A stretch of DNA of 64,000 bases from Hydrogenimonas sp. (lineage in GTDB: Bacteria; Campylobacterota; Campylobacteria; Campylobacterales; Hydrogenimonadaceae), in the NCBI GenBank assembly GCA_003945285.1, contig AP019005.1, forward strand, positions 310,001-374,000, written 5' to 3'. The translations under genes and the position numbers were made by a program. Below are positions 1 to 8,650 of this stretch, in pieces. Numbering within the stretch: the first letter of the stretch is position 1; every line of letters begins with the position of its first letter. Under the pieces are notes generated by a model. It had not been told where the DNA came from, made no database searches, and was given only the letters and a program-made list of their open reading frames with translations.

Positions 1-31
1 GATATCAAGAGAGTTTTTGGGGGCCGGAGCA

Positions 32-832
32 TCAACTCTCGAAATAGTGCCCCTCTTTTGCAAGAATCGCAGCCCCCAGGGCAGTCGTAATCTGCGGGTA
101 GTCCGGGATGGCAATTTCGCGCCCCAGCTCATCTTCTATAGCTGCGACCAGTCCGGCATTGAGTGCCGGTCCGCCGTCGAAGTAGATTATGTCATTCAAG
201 CCGACTCTCTTTGCAAGGCGAATGATCCGTTTCGCGATAGAGAAATGGATTCCGGCGACTATATCCTCTCTGGAGTGTTCATTGCCGAGCAGGCCTATTA
301 TCTCCGACTCGGCGAAAACCGCACATGTGCTATTGATAGCTAGCGGTGTGCCGTCGGCCCTGAAGTGGAGTTCTCCAAGCTCTTCGACATCTATCTCCAG
401 CTTGGCTGCGGCAACATCCAGAAATTTACCCGTTCCTGCTGCGCATCGGTCGTTCATAGCGAAGTTGACGACATTACCCTCATCATCCAGGCCAATCGCC
501 TTGGAGTCCTGGCCGCCTATGTTGATAATGGTACGGATAGTGCCGAACTTTTCACCCGCCTTGCGAGCTCCGACGGCATTGGCGGTAATTTCGCTGATGG
601 TTTCGTCTGCCTCTTTGAAAAGTTTGCGCCCATATCCCGTAGATACGATATAGGCTATATCGTCCATTGAAATTCCGATATCTTTGACCAGCTGCCCAAG
701 GCTCTCTTTCGCATATTTGTAGAACATACTGCCGCTGCCGGAGACCTTTTGACCGACAATATCCCCGCTCTCATCTATGATAACTATTTTTATAGCGGTT
801 GAACCTATATCGATACCTGCAAAATATTGCAT
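32..832 (-). CDS. ATP-dependent activase of a 2-hydroxyacyl-CoA dehydratase-like enzyme
   Basis: A 266-residue member of the BadF/BadG/BcrA/HgdC activase family (ASKHA fold). Known family members are homodimers that bridge one [4Fe-4S] cluster and use ATP hydrolysis to push a low-potential electron into a partner enzyme. Seen here: the phosphate motif GIDIGSTAIK near residue 6, GGQDS at about 106, the two expected cluster cysteines C130 (DRCAAGTGKF) and C170 (STCAVFAESE), and the adenosine motif DGGPALNAG near the C-terminus. The open frame extends upstream to 1024, but the ATG at 832 gives the family N-terminus and overlaps the upstream stop as TGATG, implying translational coupling. The partner is almost certainly the preceding gene. 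It is the last complete gene of this operon inside the window; transcription may continue past position 1. Confidence 0.9.
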   Translation of the reverse strand: MQYFAGIDIGSTAIKIVIIDESGDIVGQKVSGSGSMFYKYAKESLGQLVKDIGISMDDIAYIVSTGYGRKLFKEADETISEITANAVGARKAGEKFGTIRTIINIGGQDSKAIGLDDEGNVVNFAMNDRCAAGTGKFLDVAAAKLEIDVEELGELHFRADGTPLAINSTCAVFAESEIIGLLGNEHSREDIVAGIHFSIAKRIIRLAKRVGLNDIIYFDGGPALNAGLVAAIEDELGREIAIPDYPQITTALGAAILAKEGHYFES

Positions 833-2196
833 CAACTCACTTCCCCTCTTTGATGGTTTTTTCGCCGTTTGCGAACTTTTAGCGACTCTACAAAGGCTTC
901 TATGCGCGTAGAGAGCTGCCCACCCTGCCCGGGGCTGTAGTCGGTCTCTACATAGAGCATAGGTATACCGAGTTTTTCCATCGCCTGCTGGATGCTTCTC
1001 TGCTCCATCTCGTAGACCTGGCACCCGGCGAAAGACTGGTAGATTACACCGTCAACCGCATACTGTTCGCACAGCTCTTTGAGACGACGTTTCCTGTCGT
1101 CGTTTTTGGTAAATATAGGGCAGGTGCACCCTTTGAGATAGCGGTCCGCCACGGCATCTACCATATCGTACATGAACCACTCGTCTACCGAAACCATATC
1201 GTTGAAGAGGCGGTTGGCCGAGCAGCTTTCGTCAGCCACTATAACGGCATCGGCCTGCTCTATCATATACGGCAGTTTCAGGTTCGGAAAAATAGGAGGA
1301 GAACCGGTATAGAGAATCCTCGGTGAGCGTCTGCCTGCGGCATTGAACCCCTCTTTTGCACGCTTCTCGACCTCTTCGCAGACTTTGAGCGTCATCTCTG
1401 TCCAGCGCTCGATATCGTCGAAAAAGAAGGCGTTGGTGATAAGGAAGATATCTTTTCCGAGTATCGGAACGGGATCGGATTTTCGAAGTTCATTGAGGCG
1501 ATGGTAGGCGAGCTGTGCACGTCCTACTTTGGTTATAGCCTCTTTGAGCCTGCCTCTGGTAATTTTCCGTCCGAGCCCCCTCGAGAGATCTTTGGTGAAT
1601 TTCCGTACGGTTCTGCGCCAGTACTCCCGGCTCTCTTCACTCTCTTTGACGCGCGGGAACTCCATGTGGTAGACGTCGTAATCCATCTCTTCGATAAGAG
1701 TGATAGCTTTTGTTTTCTGGTCGCATGTTGTCGGGTGGACCATGAAGTCAAGCTTCCCGACCGCGGGGATATCTTTTTGCTTCAGCATTCCCAGCGTAGC
1801 TTTGACCAGTGAGCACGATTTCGCGGGCATGAACTCTCCGCCGCTCTGCTCGTCCGTGTGGAAACCGTTACATAGCCTCACCGGTACGGCATCGATCGCA
1901 TAGATGATTTCATACGGGATCTGTATGCAGAGAGTTCCCACCGTCGGTTTTCCGCTGTGCAGAACCTCCCCGTTACAGTATACCCTCTCGAAGAGATCGT
2001 AGAAGTACTCCATTGATTTCAGAGGTTCGGTGAAGTCTCGGCGCAGATGGTCCAGCATCTTCATCGCTTCCATAGCTTCATGGCGCCTGTGGCGCGCTCG
2101 GGGATCTTCAACACGATGTTTTCGTCTCTGTACCTTTTTCGGCCCCTCTTCAGCCGTCGAATCTTTCTTTTTTACCGGTGCAGTCTTATCTCTCAT
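832..2196 (-). CDS. HgdB/FldB-like 2-hydroxyacyl-CoA dehydratase family protein (possible double-cubane cluster protein)
   Basis: About 454 residues related to the D-component of 2-hydroxyglutaryl-CoA dehydratase and to double-cubane cluster proteins, which reduce small substrates with electrons from an ATP-dependent activase. Family-like cysteine contexts are visible in order: GTLCIQIP, VRLCNGF, AKSCSLVK, HPTTCDQK, ADESCSANR, KGCTCP and FAGCQVYE. Only one dehydratase-type subunit is present, whereas the classical dehydratase has two (HgdA plus HgdB); a single-subunit protein next to its activase is the arrangement of double-cubane proteins. The N-terminal 50 residues are a highly basic extension. 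The ATG at 2196 is preferred over 2232 because it gives an 11-bp overlap with the upstream gene instead of a deeper one. The substrate is unknown. It could also be a true acyl-CoA dehydratase whose second subunit lies outside the window. Confidence 0.8.
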   Translation of the reverse strand: MRDKTAPVKKKDSTAEEGPKKVQRRKHRVEDPRARHRRHEAMEAMKMLDHLRRDFTEPLKSMEYFYDLFERVYCNGEVLHSGKPTVGTLCIQIPYEIIYAIDAVPVRLCNGFHTDEQSGGEFMPAKSCSLVKATLGMLKQKDIPAVGKLDFMVHPTTCDQKTKAITLIEEMDYDVYHMEFPRVKESEESREYWRRTVRKFTKDLSRGLGRKITRGRLKEAITKVGRAQLAYHRLNELRKSDPVPILGKDIFLITNAFFFDDIERWTEMTLKVCEEVEKRAKEGFNAAGRRSPRILYTGSPPIFPNLKLPYMIEQADAVIVADESCSANRLFNDMVSVDEWFMYDMVDAVADRYLKGCTCPIFTKNDDRKRRLKELCEQYAVDGVIYQSFAGCQVYEMEQRSIQQAMEKLGIPMLYVETDYSPGQGGQLSTRIEAFVESLKVRKRRKNHQRGEVS

Positions 2197-3169
2197 CGAA
2201 AAGATCCTTTTCAAGCCCCATCCGTTTGGCAAAACCGTCTTTGGTCGATCTGAAAAGCGCCATGTTGACTATATCCAGGTGAAGCGCATCCTCCTCCGGG
2301 CAGGCCGCTATGCACTTCAGGCAGAGTATACAGTCATCGCGCAAAATGTTTCTGCTTACCACATCGTCTGCTATATCGAATATCTGCATATCGCATACAC
2401 GGTAGCAGTCGCCGCATTTGGTACATTTGTCTCCCTCTTTTTTCAGTTTGAGAAGTGCGAAAGGGCTGAAAACGTAGTGCATGGCGCTCATCGGGCAATA
2501 GAAGCAGAAAAAGCGTTTTTTCACGAAAGAGCCGACAATGAATAGTGCGCTGAAAGCAATGCCGAACGTCGTCAGGAAGATAGCAGTATTGGATGAGAAG
2601 TCGATACTCCACTGGCTGAAGTCTCCTACGAAAAGCGGGGTAATGAGGCGGCCCGGGCACATTTTGCAAAAAGCGGCCCGCCACTCTCCGTCCAGCAGTC
2701 CGGCGCCGATGAGGAGGGGGAATAGTATGACGATAAGCAGAAAAATATATTTGATTTTTTTGAGAAATTTATAGTCGCTTTCGCTGTAGCTGCTGTAGGG
2801 AATGCGTAACCGTTTCCTGATCGCTGTTATCCAGTCCTGCATAGTCCCCAGCGGACAGGCGTATCCGCACCACGCCTTGTTGAACACCACAAACCAGAGC
2901 AGGAATGTCAGAAATGCGCCAAGGACACCGATGCTGGCCATGCTGAAGAGTCTATCCCATGGTCTTGCAAGCTGGTGCTGCAGCGGCATGAAATAGCATA
3001 CTCCCCCGGTTTCCCTGTTGTAGCCGCATGAGAATACGGGAATTTCACGTCCGAGATCGATCGCCAGATAGCCGCCGTAGACAAAAACAATGAAAAAGAG
3101 GAGTTGAATCCAGAATCGAAACTTCCTGATATCTACGCGGTTGATCTTTTGCAGAAGTCTATTTATCAT
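2186..3169 (-). CDS. NapH/CcoG-like membrane polyferredoxin
   Basis: A 327-residue inner-membrane electron-transfer protein. Several hydrophobic segments (about residues 20-40, 75-97, 125-145 and 190-210) surround two CxxxCP motifs (C101-x3-C105, then FYCPMSAM). A cytoplasmic C-terminal bacterial ferredoxin domain follows with two cysteine clusters, CTKCGDCYRVC and CILCLKCIAACP. This is the NapH/NosR-C-terminal architecture, in which quinol-derived electrons pass through the membrane to Fe-S centres. It lacks an N-terminal FMN-binding domain. The ATG at 3169 overlaps the stop of the upstream polyferredoxin by 11 bp. In this operon it could feed electrons to the activase (inference). Assignment to the NapH-like class is firm; the redox partner is not known. 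Confidence 0.85.
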   Translation of the reverse strand: MINRLLQKINRVDIRKFRFWIQLLFFIVFVYGGYLAIDLGREIPVFSCGYNRETGGVCYFMPLQHQLARPWDRLFSMASIGVLGAFLTFLLWFVVFNKAWCGYACPLGTMQDWITAIRKRLRIPYSSYSESDYKFLKKIKYIFLLIVILFPLLIGAGLLDGEWRAAFCKMCPGRLITPLFVGDFSQWSIDFSSNTAIFLTTFGIAFSALFIVGSFVKKRFFCFYCPMSAMHYVFSPFALLKLKKEGDKCTKCGDCYRVCDMQIFDIADDVVSRNILRDDCILCLKCIAACPEEDALHLDIVNMALFRSTKDGFAKRMGLEKDLFDER

Positions 3170-5498
3170 CTTTGATTACCACCTCTTTGAACGGTCTGTT
3201 TGTGCGGTAGCGATAGAGTGCGATTCCCCCTCCGATGACTATAAGAAGCAGAACGGTAAGCAGCAGGCCGTAGGCACTGGACTGGTATTCGCTTTTGGAT
3301 CGTCCGTAGATATCGGACTGTGTTACCCTGTAGAGGGTGCCGTTGTCGGTATATTTCGCCTCTACTATAAATCTTTCACGAAACCTTTTGTCGAACTTTT
3401 TCCATTCGGGATAGTAGTCTTTTATAAGAGTGAAGCTTGCAATACCGTTTTTGTCGGTTGTAACCATTTTGTTCCACCCGAACTGCGTGGTAAGAGTCAC
3501 ATCGGCACCTTTGACGGGATCTCCGTGAAGCAGCACCTTGAAACGTACCGTATCGCCGGTTACGGGGCGGGAGTAGAATGTTTCGTCCGCGGGACGCAGC
3601 CGGAGTATGTCGAAGGGTACGGAGTCGACGGTTTTGGCCATCATCTTTTCACGGTCGTATCTCTCCCGGCTGTGGTCGAAGCGCTTGAACTCATATTTTG
3701 CGACACGAACATGGCGTCGCTCTCCCTGATGTCCCTCATCGACATAATAGACTTTATAGTACCCGTTATTAGGCATTTTGAAAGAGACGCTGATACAGCC
3801 GCTCTCTTTCGGTTCTACCATCTGTGCCCGGTTATCCGTATCTACTATATAGAATGTTCCTGGCGCATCGGTTACACATGCCGGTCGTGATAAATCGCCG
3901 CCCAGAAGATAGACTTTGCGTGAAGGGATGCCGTTTCGGCCGCGGTGCATTCCGGCCCGCATACCCCGCTCGCCGTACCGTACCCCGGCCGGCCGCGGCA
4001 TATGGTCGCCAAGCCATACAGGATCATCTAAACCGACTTCAATTTTCGGTACATCGACCTTTTGTTTATAGATGGCTGCAGCGTGGCTGCCGCCGTGTGA
4101 TCCGTGACCGTTACGTGCTTTTCTGCCGTATGTGTCGATAACATAATCCCTGTAGATATTGATTCCTATGAAAAACAGAATCAGCATTGCCGCAAAAGGG
4201 TATGCGACAATCTTGCGTATTTTCGGCGCATCGATATATGCCATACGCCGATAGAGAATATAGAGGGCCCATGCGACGGCGATCCATCGGAAAAGGTGAA
4301 ATACCTGCAGCCATCTGTCTCCCCGTTCGGCGATGGGTGCAACGTCGATATGCATACCGAATCCCCACGCCAGACCCTCGACGATGCGCGCGGAGTTGCC
4401 GGTGAAAAAATACTCCAGCGCATGGCCCATCGACGCCAGGAGGAAGAGCGGTGCAAAGGCATAACCGAGCGTATAGAAGACTGTATTGAAATCTTTTTCA
4501 AGAATTTTCGACGCGCTCCACATGCCTGCCGCGACGGCTGCGACAGTGAAGAGGGTTGCATATAGAAAAGCGAAAAGTCCGGCCGGATCGACCGGTCCGA
4601 AGTCGATGAAGCTTTTGAAGAGATCCGCTGTTTTGACCCAGATCATTCGGTCCGCGATGTTGCTGCGTCCGAGTCCGTGATGGAACGCCATTGTGATAGG
4701 AATAGCGGCTAGAATCAGGATATATGCCCACACCTCCGCCTTGACTGTTTTGAACTTCTTATATATCGCGTGGCCCGGTTTAACCACTCTGAAGTTGATG
4801 GCTTCACAGGCATGGGTGCACTCCATACAGAGAGTGCAATCTTCCATGGAGTTTTTTTTGTTGAAGTTGAAGGGGCTCAATCCGTAGGGGCACGCTTTGG
4901 CGCAGTCAAAGGTCTTGCATTCGGCACATGCGGAGTTGTAAGAGCTGAACCATGTGAAGGAGAGTTTCCCGAATCCGCGCAAAGGTGTTCCTATGGGACA
5001 GATATATTTACAGTAGTCCATATCTTTGTAGAGATAGTAGAACAAGAATGCGACAACCGTCATGATACCAAACAGCATCGCCGTTCCCAGCGGGGTTCTG
5101 TATATGCCGGGGAAGGCGTAGTATATGCCCCACCAGCCGAGGAACAGTAGCATGACTCCTATAAAACGATTCTTCAACCATTTCGGCATACTCCTCTTTA
5201 GTCCATATCCGGTTATATATTTGCCCAGAAAACCGTGGGGGCAGATACCGCAGAAGATACGCCCGAATATCGGCAGGGTAGTGACTATGAAAAAGGGCCA
5301 GAAGATTCCCCAGAAGATGGCCGTTGTGAATATGTTATCTTTGGAAGAGTCGTAAAAACCCATGAAGATGGCGTAGAAAAAGAGAAAAGCAACAACTATC
5401 CGCAAGAGAAAAACGAACTTTCTGTTTTTAAAGATAAACCGGAAGAGACGGTTTTTGAACAGGTCGCTGTTTTCGCGTTTGATGAAATGCACCATCAT
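3159..5498 (-). CDS. Large membrane polyferredoxin with a His-rich, DUF4198-like periplasmic C-terminal region
   Basis: A 779-residue protein with three parts. Residues 1-235 form a polyferredoxin: CGICPHG (C83, C86), DYCKYICP (C163, C167), C191-x2-C194-x4-C199-x3-C203 and a classical ferredoxin cluster C221/C224/C227/C231, interleaved with membrane segments. Residues about 250-465 are further membrane helices resembling a b-type or redox membrane domain. Residues about 470-745 are soluble, with a His/Gly-rich stretch (GHGSHGGSH) and a beta-rich domain (PVKGADVTL, DKNGIASFTL) like the DUF4198/Ig-like domains of metal-related periplasmic proteins. One more membrane helix (about 750-770) and a short basic tail end the protein. 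The start is one of two adjacent ATGs at 5498/5495. The fusion of polyferredoxin and a possible metal-binding periplasmic domain is unusual and suggests electron transfer linked to a periplasmic metal or ligand (inference). Confidence 0.75.
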   Translation of the reverse strand: MMVHFIKRENSDLFKNRLFRFIFKNRKFVFLLRIVVAFLFFYAIFMGFYDSSKDNIFTTAIFWGIFWPFFIVTTLPIFGRIFCGICPHGFLGKYITGYGLKRSMPKWLKNRFIGVMLLFLGWWGIYYAFPGIYRTPLGTAMLFGIMTVVAFLFYYLYKDMDYCKYICPIGTPLRGFGKLSFTWFSSYNSACAECKTFDCAKACPYGLSPFNFNKKNSMEDCTLCMECTHACEAINFRVVKPGHAIYKKFKTVKAEVWAYILILAAIPITMAFHHGLGRSNIADRMIWVKTADLFKSFIDFGPVDPAGLFAFLYATLFTVAAVAAGMWSASKILEKDFNTVFYTLGYAFAPLFLLASMGHALEYFFTGNSARIVEGLAWGFGMHIDVAPIAERGDRWLQVFHLFRWIAVAWALYILYRRMAYIDAPKIRKIVAYPFAAMLILFFIGINIYRDYVIDTYGRKARNGHGSHGGSHAAAIYKQKVDVPKIEVGLDDPVWLGDHMPRPAGVRYGERGMRAGMHRGRNGIPSRKVYLLGGDLSRPACVTDAPGTFYIVDTDNRAQMVEPKESGCISVSFKMPNNGYYKVYYVDEGHQGERRHVRVAKYEFKRFDHSRERYDREKMMAKTVDSVPFDILRLRPADETFYSRPVTGDTVRFKVLLHGDPVKGADVTLTTQFGWNKMVTTDKNGIASFTLIKDYYPEWKKFDKRFRERFIVEAKYTDNGTLYRVTQSDIYGRSKSEYQSSAYGLLLTVLLLIVIGGGIALYRYRTNRPFKEVVIKDDK

Positions 5499-5505
5499 TT
5501 ATCCC

Positions 5506-6171
5506 TTAAAGTTTCAAATGTCCGGCCGCTACCATGACTCCGGCCAGAAGCAGGAGTACAGAAGCTGCGGTTTCTATATATAGTTTCTGTCGCTTGAACT
5601 GGATGAGCAGCTCTTTTGCAACAGCGCCGAGTATGAAGCCGTAGAAGAGGAGCGATACCGCTACACTGCCGAGTCCGAACGCCAGTCCGTACAGTGCTCC
5701 CCGGACCGGAGAAGCGCCGGCTGCAGATACAGAGACCAGTGAAAGGAGCGGGGCGCAGAGATTGAGTGACAGGAGCATCCCCATTGTGAAAACGGCACCG
5801 GGCCCGAACGAGTTGAAGCGTGATAACAGGCCGACCGCTCCGCATCGGCGTGGGGTGCGGTGAAACTGCCGGAAGATAAGCCAAACCGCCGTTGCAATCA
5901 TGATAGACCCCATCAATAACCGGGCACTCTCGGTGTCTGCAAGAGCCTCCCGTATGCCGGACGATGCGAATGAGGCAGCAGCAGCTATACCGCTGTAGGA
6001 GACGATTCGGCCGGCACTGAATATGCCGACCGTATACATAGAGTCCCTGACTGAACCTGAGTTGTGAACCAGAAGCGGCGCAAGTATCGGTGAACAGGAG
6101 AGCATACAGGCGCTCGACCCGTAAGCTACACCCATTAGAAAGATAGTCAGAACCGGAACAGTTTCCAACAA
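5506..6171 (-). CDS. CcdA/DsbD- or TauE/SafE-like small polytopic membrane protein
   Basis: A 221-residue, almost wholly hydrophobic protein with about six membrane segments. It carries a cysteine in the first segment (SACMLSC, followed by SPILAPLL) and another in a later one (LSLNLCAPLL), both beside prolines. That pattern recalls CcdA/DsbD-type thiol transporters and the related sulfite-exporter/UreH-like families, which move reducing equivalents or ions across the inner membrane. The start is a TTG at 6171 preceded by AGAGG at suitable spacing; I see no better ATG. It lies 9 bp after the TonB receptor gene and 7 bp before the polyferredoxin gene, so it belongs to the same operon. Family placement between CcdA and TauE/SafE is unsure. 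Confidence 0.65.
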   Translation of the reverse strand: MLETVPVLTIFLMGVAYGSSACMLSCSPILAPLLVHNSGSVRDSMYTVGIFSAGRIVSYSGIAAAASFASSGIREALADTESARLLMGSIMIATAVWLIFRQFHRTPRRCGAVGLLSRFNSFGPGAVFTMGMLLSLNLCAPLLSLVSVSAAGASPVRGALYGLAFGLGSVAVSLLFYGFILGAVAKELLIQFKRQKLYIETAASVLLLLAGVMVAAGHLKL

Positions 6172-6180
6172 TGGCCTCTG

Positions 6181-8364
6181 TCAGAAAGTGTACTTGAGTC
6201 CGACGTAGTATACGCGGCCGGGATCCACAGTGATACTTGCATCTTCTGCATCAAGTTGTCCATCCCCGTTTCTGTCGGAGAATAGATAGACGGTGCGATA
6301 GTATTGTTTGTCGGTGATATTGTCGCATCTGAGATAGAACTCGAAAGGATTGCCTTTGACTTTGGTGTTGTATCTCAGTTGAAGATTCATAATGCCGTAA
6401 CCAGGCATTTCGACGAGGTTGGTCTCATCGGCATAGTATCCTGACTGGCCGTAGTTTTCGGCTATAATCATCCATCCCGGCGCTGCTGTAATCGGTATGT
6501 AGGTATAGAGGTCGAACACATGTTTCGGAGTCCTTGGAAGCCGGTTGTTGCTGATGTCGTATGTGATATCCCCAGCTGATCGATAAACAGGATCCAAGTC
6601 GACCGTAAAGGGATCGTGGGAGGTATACTTTGCATCCAGGTAGGTATATGAGAGGTCGAAGTAGACAGGTTTGCTGCGATCGGTCTTCATGGAGAGCTCC
6701 AGGCCGCGGTTTCTGGCGTCTCCGACATTGTCGAAGTATACATCCCCGTTACTGTAGTATGTACCTGCGTTTTTGGCAATTATATCCTTTGTATCGAGCT
6801 GATATACAGAAAGTTCGTAACCTATTTTGTTATCGAATACCGTACGCCTGCCTCGAATTCCGATCTCGTAGTTGTAGGTTTTTTCCGTTTTGATATCGGG
6901 GTTGTTCCGGCTATACCTGTCAGGATCGAAATCGAATGCATAGAGCTCATAGACACGCGGGTTTCTGAATCCGCTGGAGATATTGGAGTAGAGTGTTGTA
7001 GAGTCGTCGAGTTGATATGTGAAACCTACACGGAAAGAAAAGTTAGTGAAAGAGTCTTCACGCGTTATAGCGTCGGTTGACCAGTCCGTCCCGTTATAAT
7101 CCTTGGCGAGATGGTCGAGCTCATAGCTTTCGTAGTCATACCGGCCGTTTAGAATGAATGCCAGAGCATTTGTAACCATATACTTGGTTTCGGCATAGAG
7201 CCCGAAACGATCTTCCGTCGTGTCGTCTCTGCTCGACTCGCCGACATAATAGTCGGTTCCGCGAGATGTATAGTTTACAGTTCTTACGTAGTAGTCTTTC
7301 AGCTCTCTTTGTCCGATATCCAGCCCCAGCATATATCCCAGCTTTTGATAGACTCCCCGATACTCCGACTTCAGACCGTACTGATAGGTATCTTCGCTGT
7401 TATCACGCGTCCAGTCGTCATCTATTCCGTCGCCGTTTAGATCCTGGGGAGAAGATTCGTACGTATATCTGTCCACATAGTAATATCCGTTTACCATCAG
7501 ATTGTCCGTATCCGTGAGATCTTTGCTGTAGGTCAAAAAGTATCGCTGGATATCGGAGTCGTAGTTGTGGTTGTACGGGAGGTCGTTATCGCTGGCACCC
7601 GTAGGATCTATCTGGGCATTGGTGACGCCTGTTACACTGCCGCGTGAACTCTCTTCGTACTTTTTTGTATATTCCGCACCTAAAGTAATATCACTCGTAT
7701 CATCAAGGAACCATGTCAGCTTTCCGTTTCCGGAACCAGTAGAGTTTTCGGTCATATCCCAGTATCCGTTTGTGTAACGATAGCTTCCGTTCAATATCAA
7801 AGCGTACTGTTCCGTCGCATGGTTGAGGGTAGCCTTGTAGTTCTGGTAGGCGTATGATCCATAGTCGGCGCTGACGGTTATATCATCGCGGCCTTTGGGT
7901 TTTTTCGTAGTGATGATTATCGCACCGGCCATCGCATTGGGACCGAAAAGATAGGAGGCTCCGCCCTTGATGACTTTTATACTCTCGATATTGTCGAGAT
8001 TGAATTTGACTTTCCCTCCGTTTTGAAGAACAGGTACCCCGTCGATGACGATTGCCACTCCTGTATCCTCCCACATGAACTCCTGCTGATTGACACCGCG
8101 TATATGGATCTCTACGGTATCGCCAGAGCGGACATCGGCGGTTACTCCCGGAATCGTCCGAAGCGCCTCGTTGATATTTTTCGGATCGATGATCTCATAT
8201 TTTTCCTCATCGATGATATTTACAGTAGATGCTTCCGTTTTGGGATCGGATGCCATATCCTCAATCGTTGAAGATTCAACTTCAACAGTTTCCAGGGCGA
8301 TATCTTCGGCAGCGGCTATCGAAGAAAAAAGTACCAGGCCCGAGAGCAGCAAAACTCTTTTCAT
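6181..8364 (-). CDS. TonB-dependent outer-membrane receptor
   Basis: About 727 residues. A signal peptide (MKRVLLLSG...SSIAAA) is followed by a candidate TonB box (LETVEVE), a plug domain (about residues 35-150, with RTIPGVTADV, HIRGVNQQEF, IDGVPV, IKVIKGGAS and GAIIITTKKP) and a 22-strand-type barrel ending in the terminal aromatic KYTF. The frame is open to 8406, but the ATG at 8364 has AGGAGA immediately upstream and starts the signal peptide. It is the first gene of the minus-strand operon and divergent from the multihaem cytochrome gene. The ligand cannot be read from the sequence; metal chelates, cobamides or haem are all possible. Its operon partners are redox proteins rather than an ABC importer, which is odd for a TonB system. 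Confidence 0.92.
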   Translation of the reverse strand: MKRVLLLSGLVLFSSIAAAEDIALETVEVESSTIEDMASDPKTEASTVNIIDEEKYEIIDPKNINEALRTIPGVTADVRSGDTVEIHIRGVNQQEFMWEDTGVAIVIDGVPVLQNGGKVKFNLDNIESIKVIKGGASYLFGPNAMAGAIIITTKKPKGRDDITVSADYGSYAYQNYKATLNHATEQYALILNGSYRYTNGYWDMTENSTGSGNGKLTWFLDDTSDITLGAEYTKKYEESSRGSVTGVTNAQIDPTGASDNDLPYNHNYDSDIQRYFLTYSKDLTDTDNLMVNGYYYVDRYTYESSPQDLNGDGIDDDWTRDNSEDTYQYGLKSEYRGVYQKLGYMLGLDIGQRELKDYYVRTVNYTSRGTDYYVGESSRDDTTEDRFGLYAETKYMVTNALAFILNGRYDYESYELDHLAKDYNGTDWSTDAITREDSFTNFSFRVGFTYQLDDSTTLYSNISSGFRNPRVYELYAFDFDPDRYSRNNPDIKTEKTYNYEIGIRGRRTVFDNKIGYELSVYQLDTKDIIAKNAGTYYSNGDVYFDNVGDARNRGLELSMKTDRSKPVYFDLSYTYLDAKYTSHDPFTVDLDPVYRSAGDITYDISNNRLPRTPKHVFDLYTYIPITAAPGWMIIAENYGQSGYYADETNLVEMPGYGIMNLQLRYNTKVKGNPFEFYLRCDNITDKQYYRTVYLFSDRNGDGQLDAEDASITVDPGRVYYVGLKYTF

Positions 8365-8399
8365 TCTATTTCTCCTGAATTGAAAGTTAAGCCAGAAAT

Positions 8400-8417
8400 T
8401 TAACAAGAATCTGTTAA
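8400..8417. promoter_or_regulatory. Candidate operator: 6-6-6 inverted repeat upstream of the TonB receptor gene
   Basis: TTAACA, a 6-nt spacer, then TGTTAA form a perfect dyad 36 bp upstream of the receptor start, within the 286-bp divergent intergenic region. Its size fits a dimeric helix-turn-helix repressor or activator site. No regulator gene is linked in the window, so the cognate protein is unknown. Confidence 0.35.
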
Positions 8418-8447
8418 CTATTTATTAAACAGCGGCGCAAAAGTTTG

Positions 8448-8476
8448 CAAAACCGCTATTTCACGTAATGGTTTTG
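8448..8476. promoter_or_regulatory. Hairpin or dyad in the divergent intergenic region
   Basis: CAAAACC (8448-8454) and GGTTTTG (8470-8476) are perfect inverted repeats around a 15-nt loop. A second dyad, CGGCTG (8493-8498) with CAGCCG (8513-8518), follows. Both lie between the divergent TonB receptor and cytochrome genes. They may be operator or leader structures; I recognised no riboswitch class. Confidence 0.25.
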
Positions 8477-8650
8477 TCAAAAGCCCTACAGTCGGCTGGG
8501 TACTGAAACCAACAGCCGGTTTGCAGAGTCTGTGCGAAAGAGATAAAATCAGTTTTATAAATCAATAAGTTCAGTAAAATTGAATAATTTAAGGAGATAT
8601 TTATCCGGCTTGAATTATAAATCTTAATATAAAAATATAAAGGAGGTATT

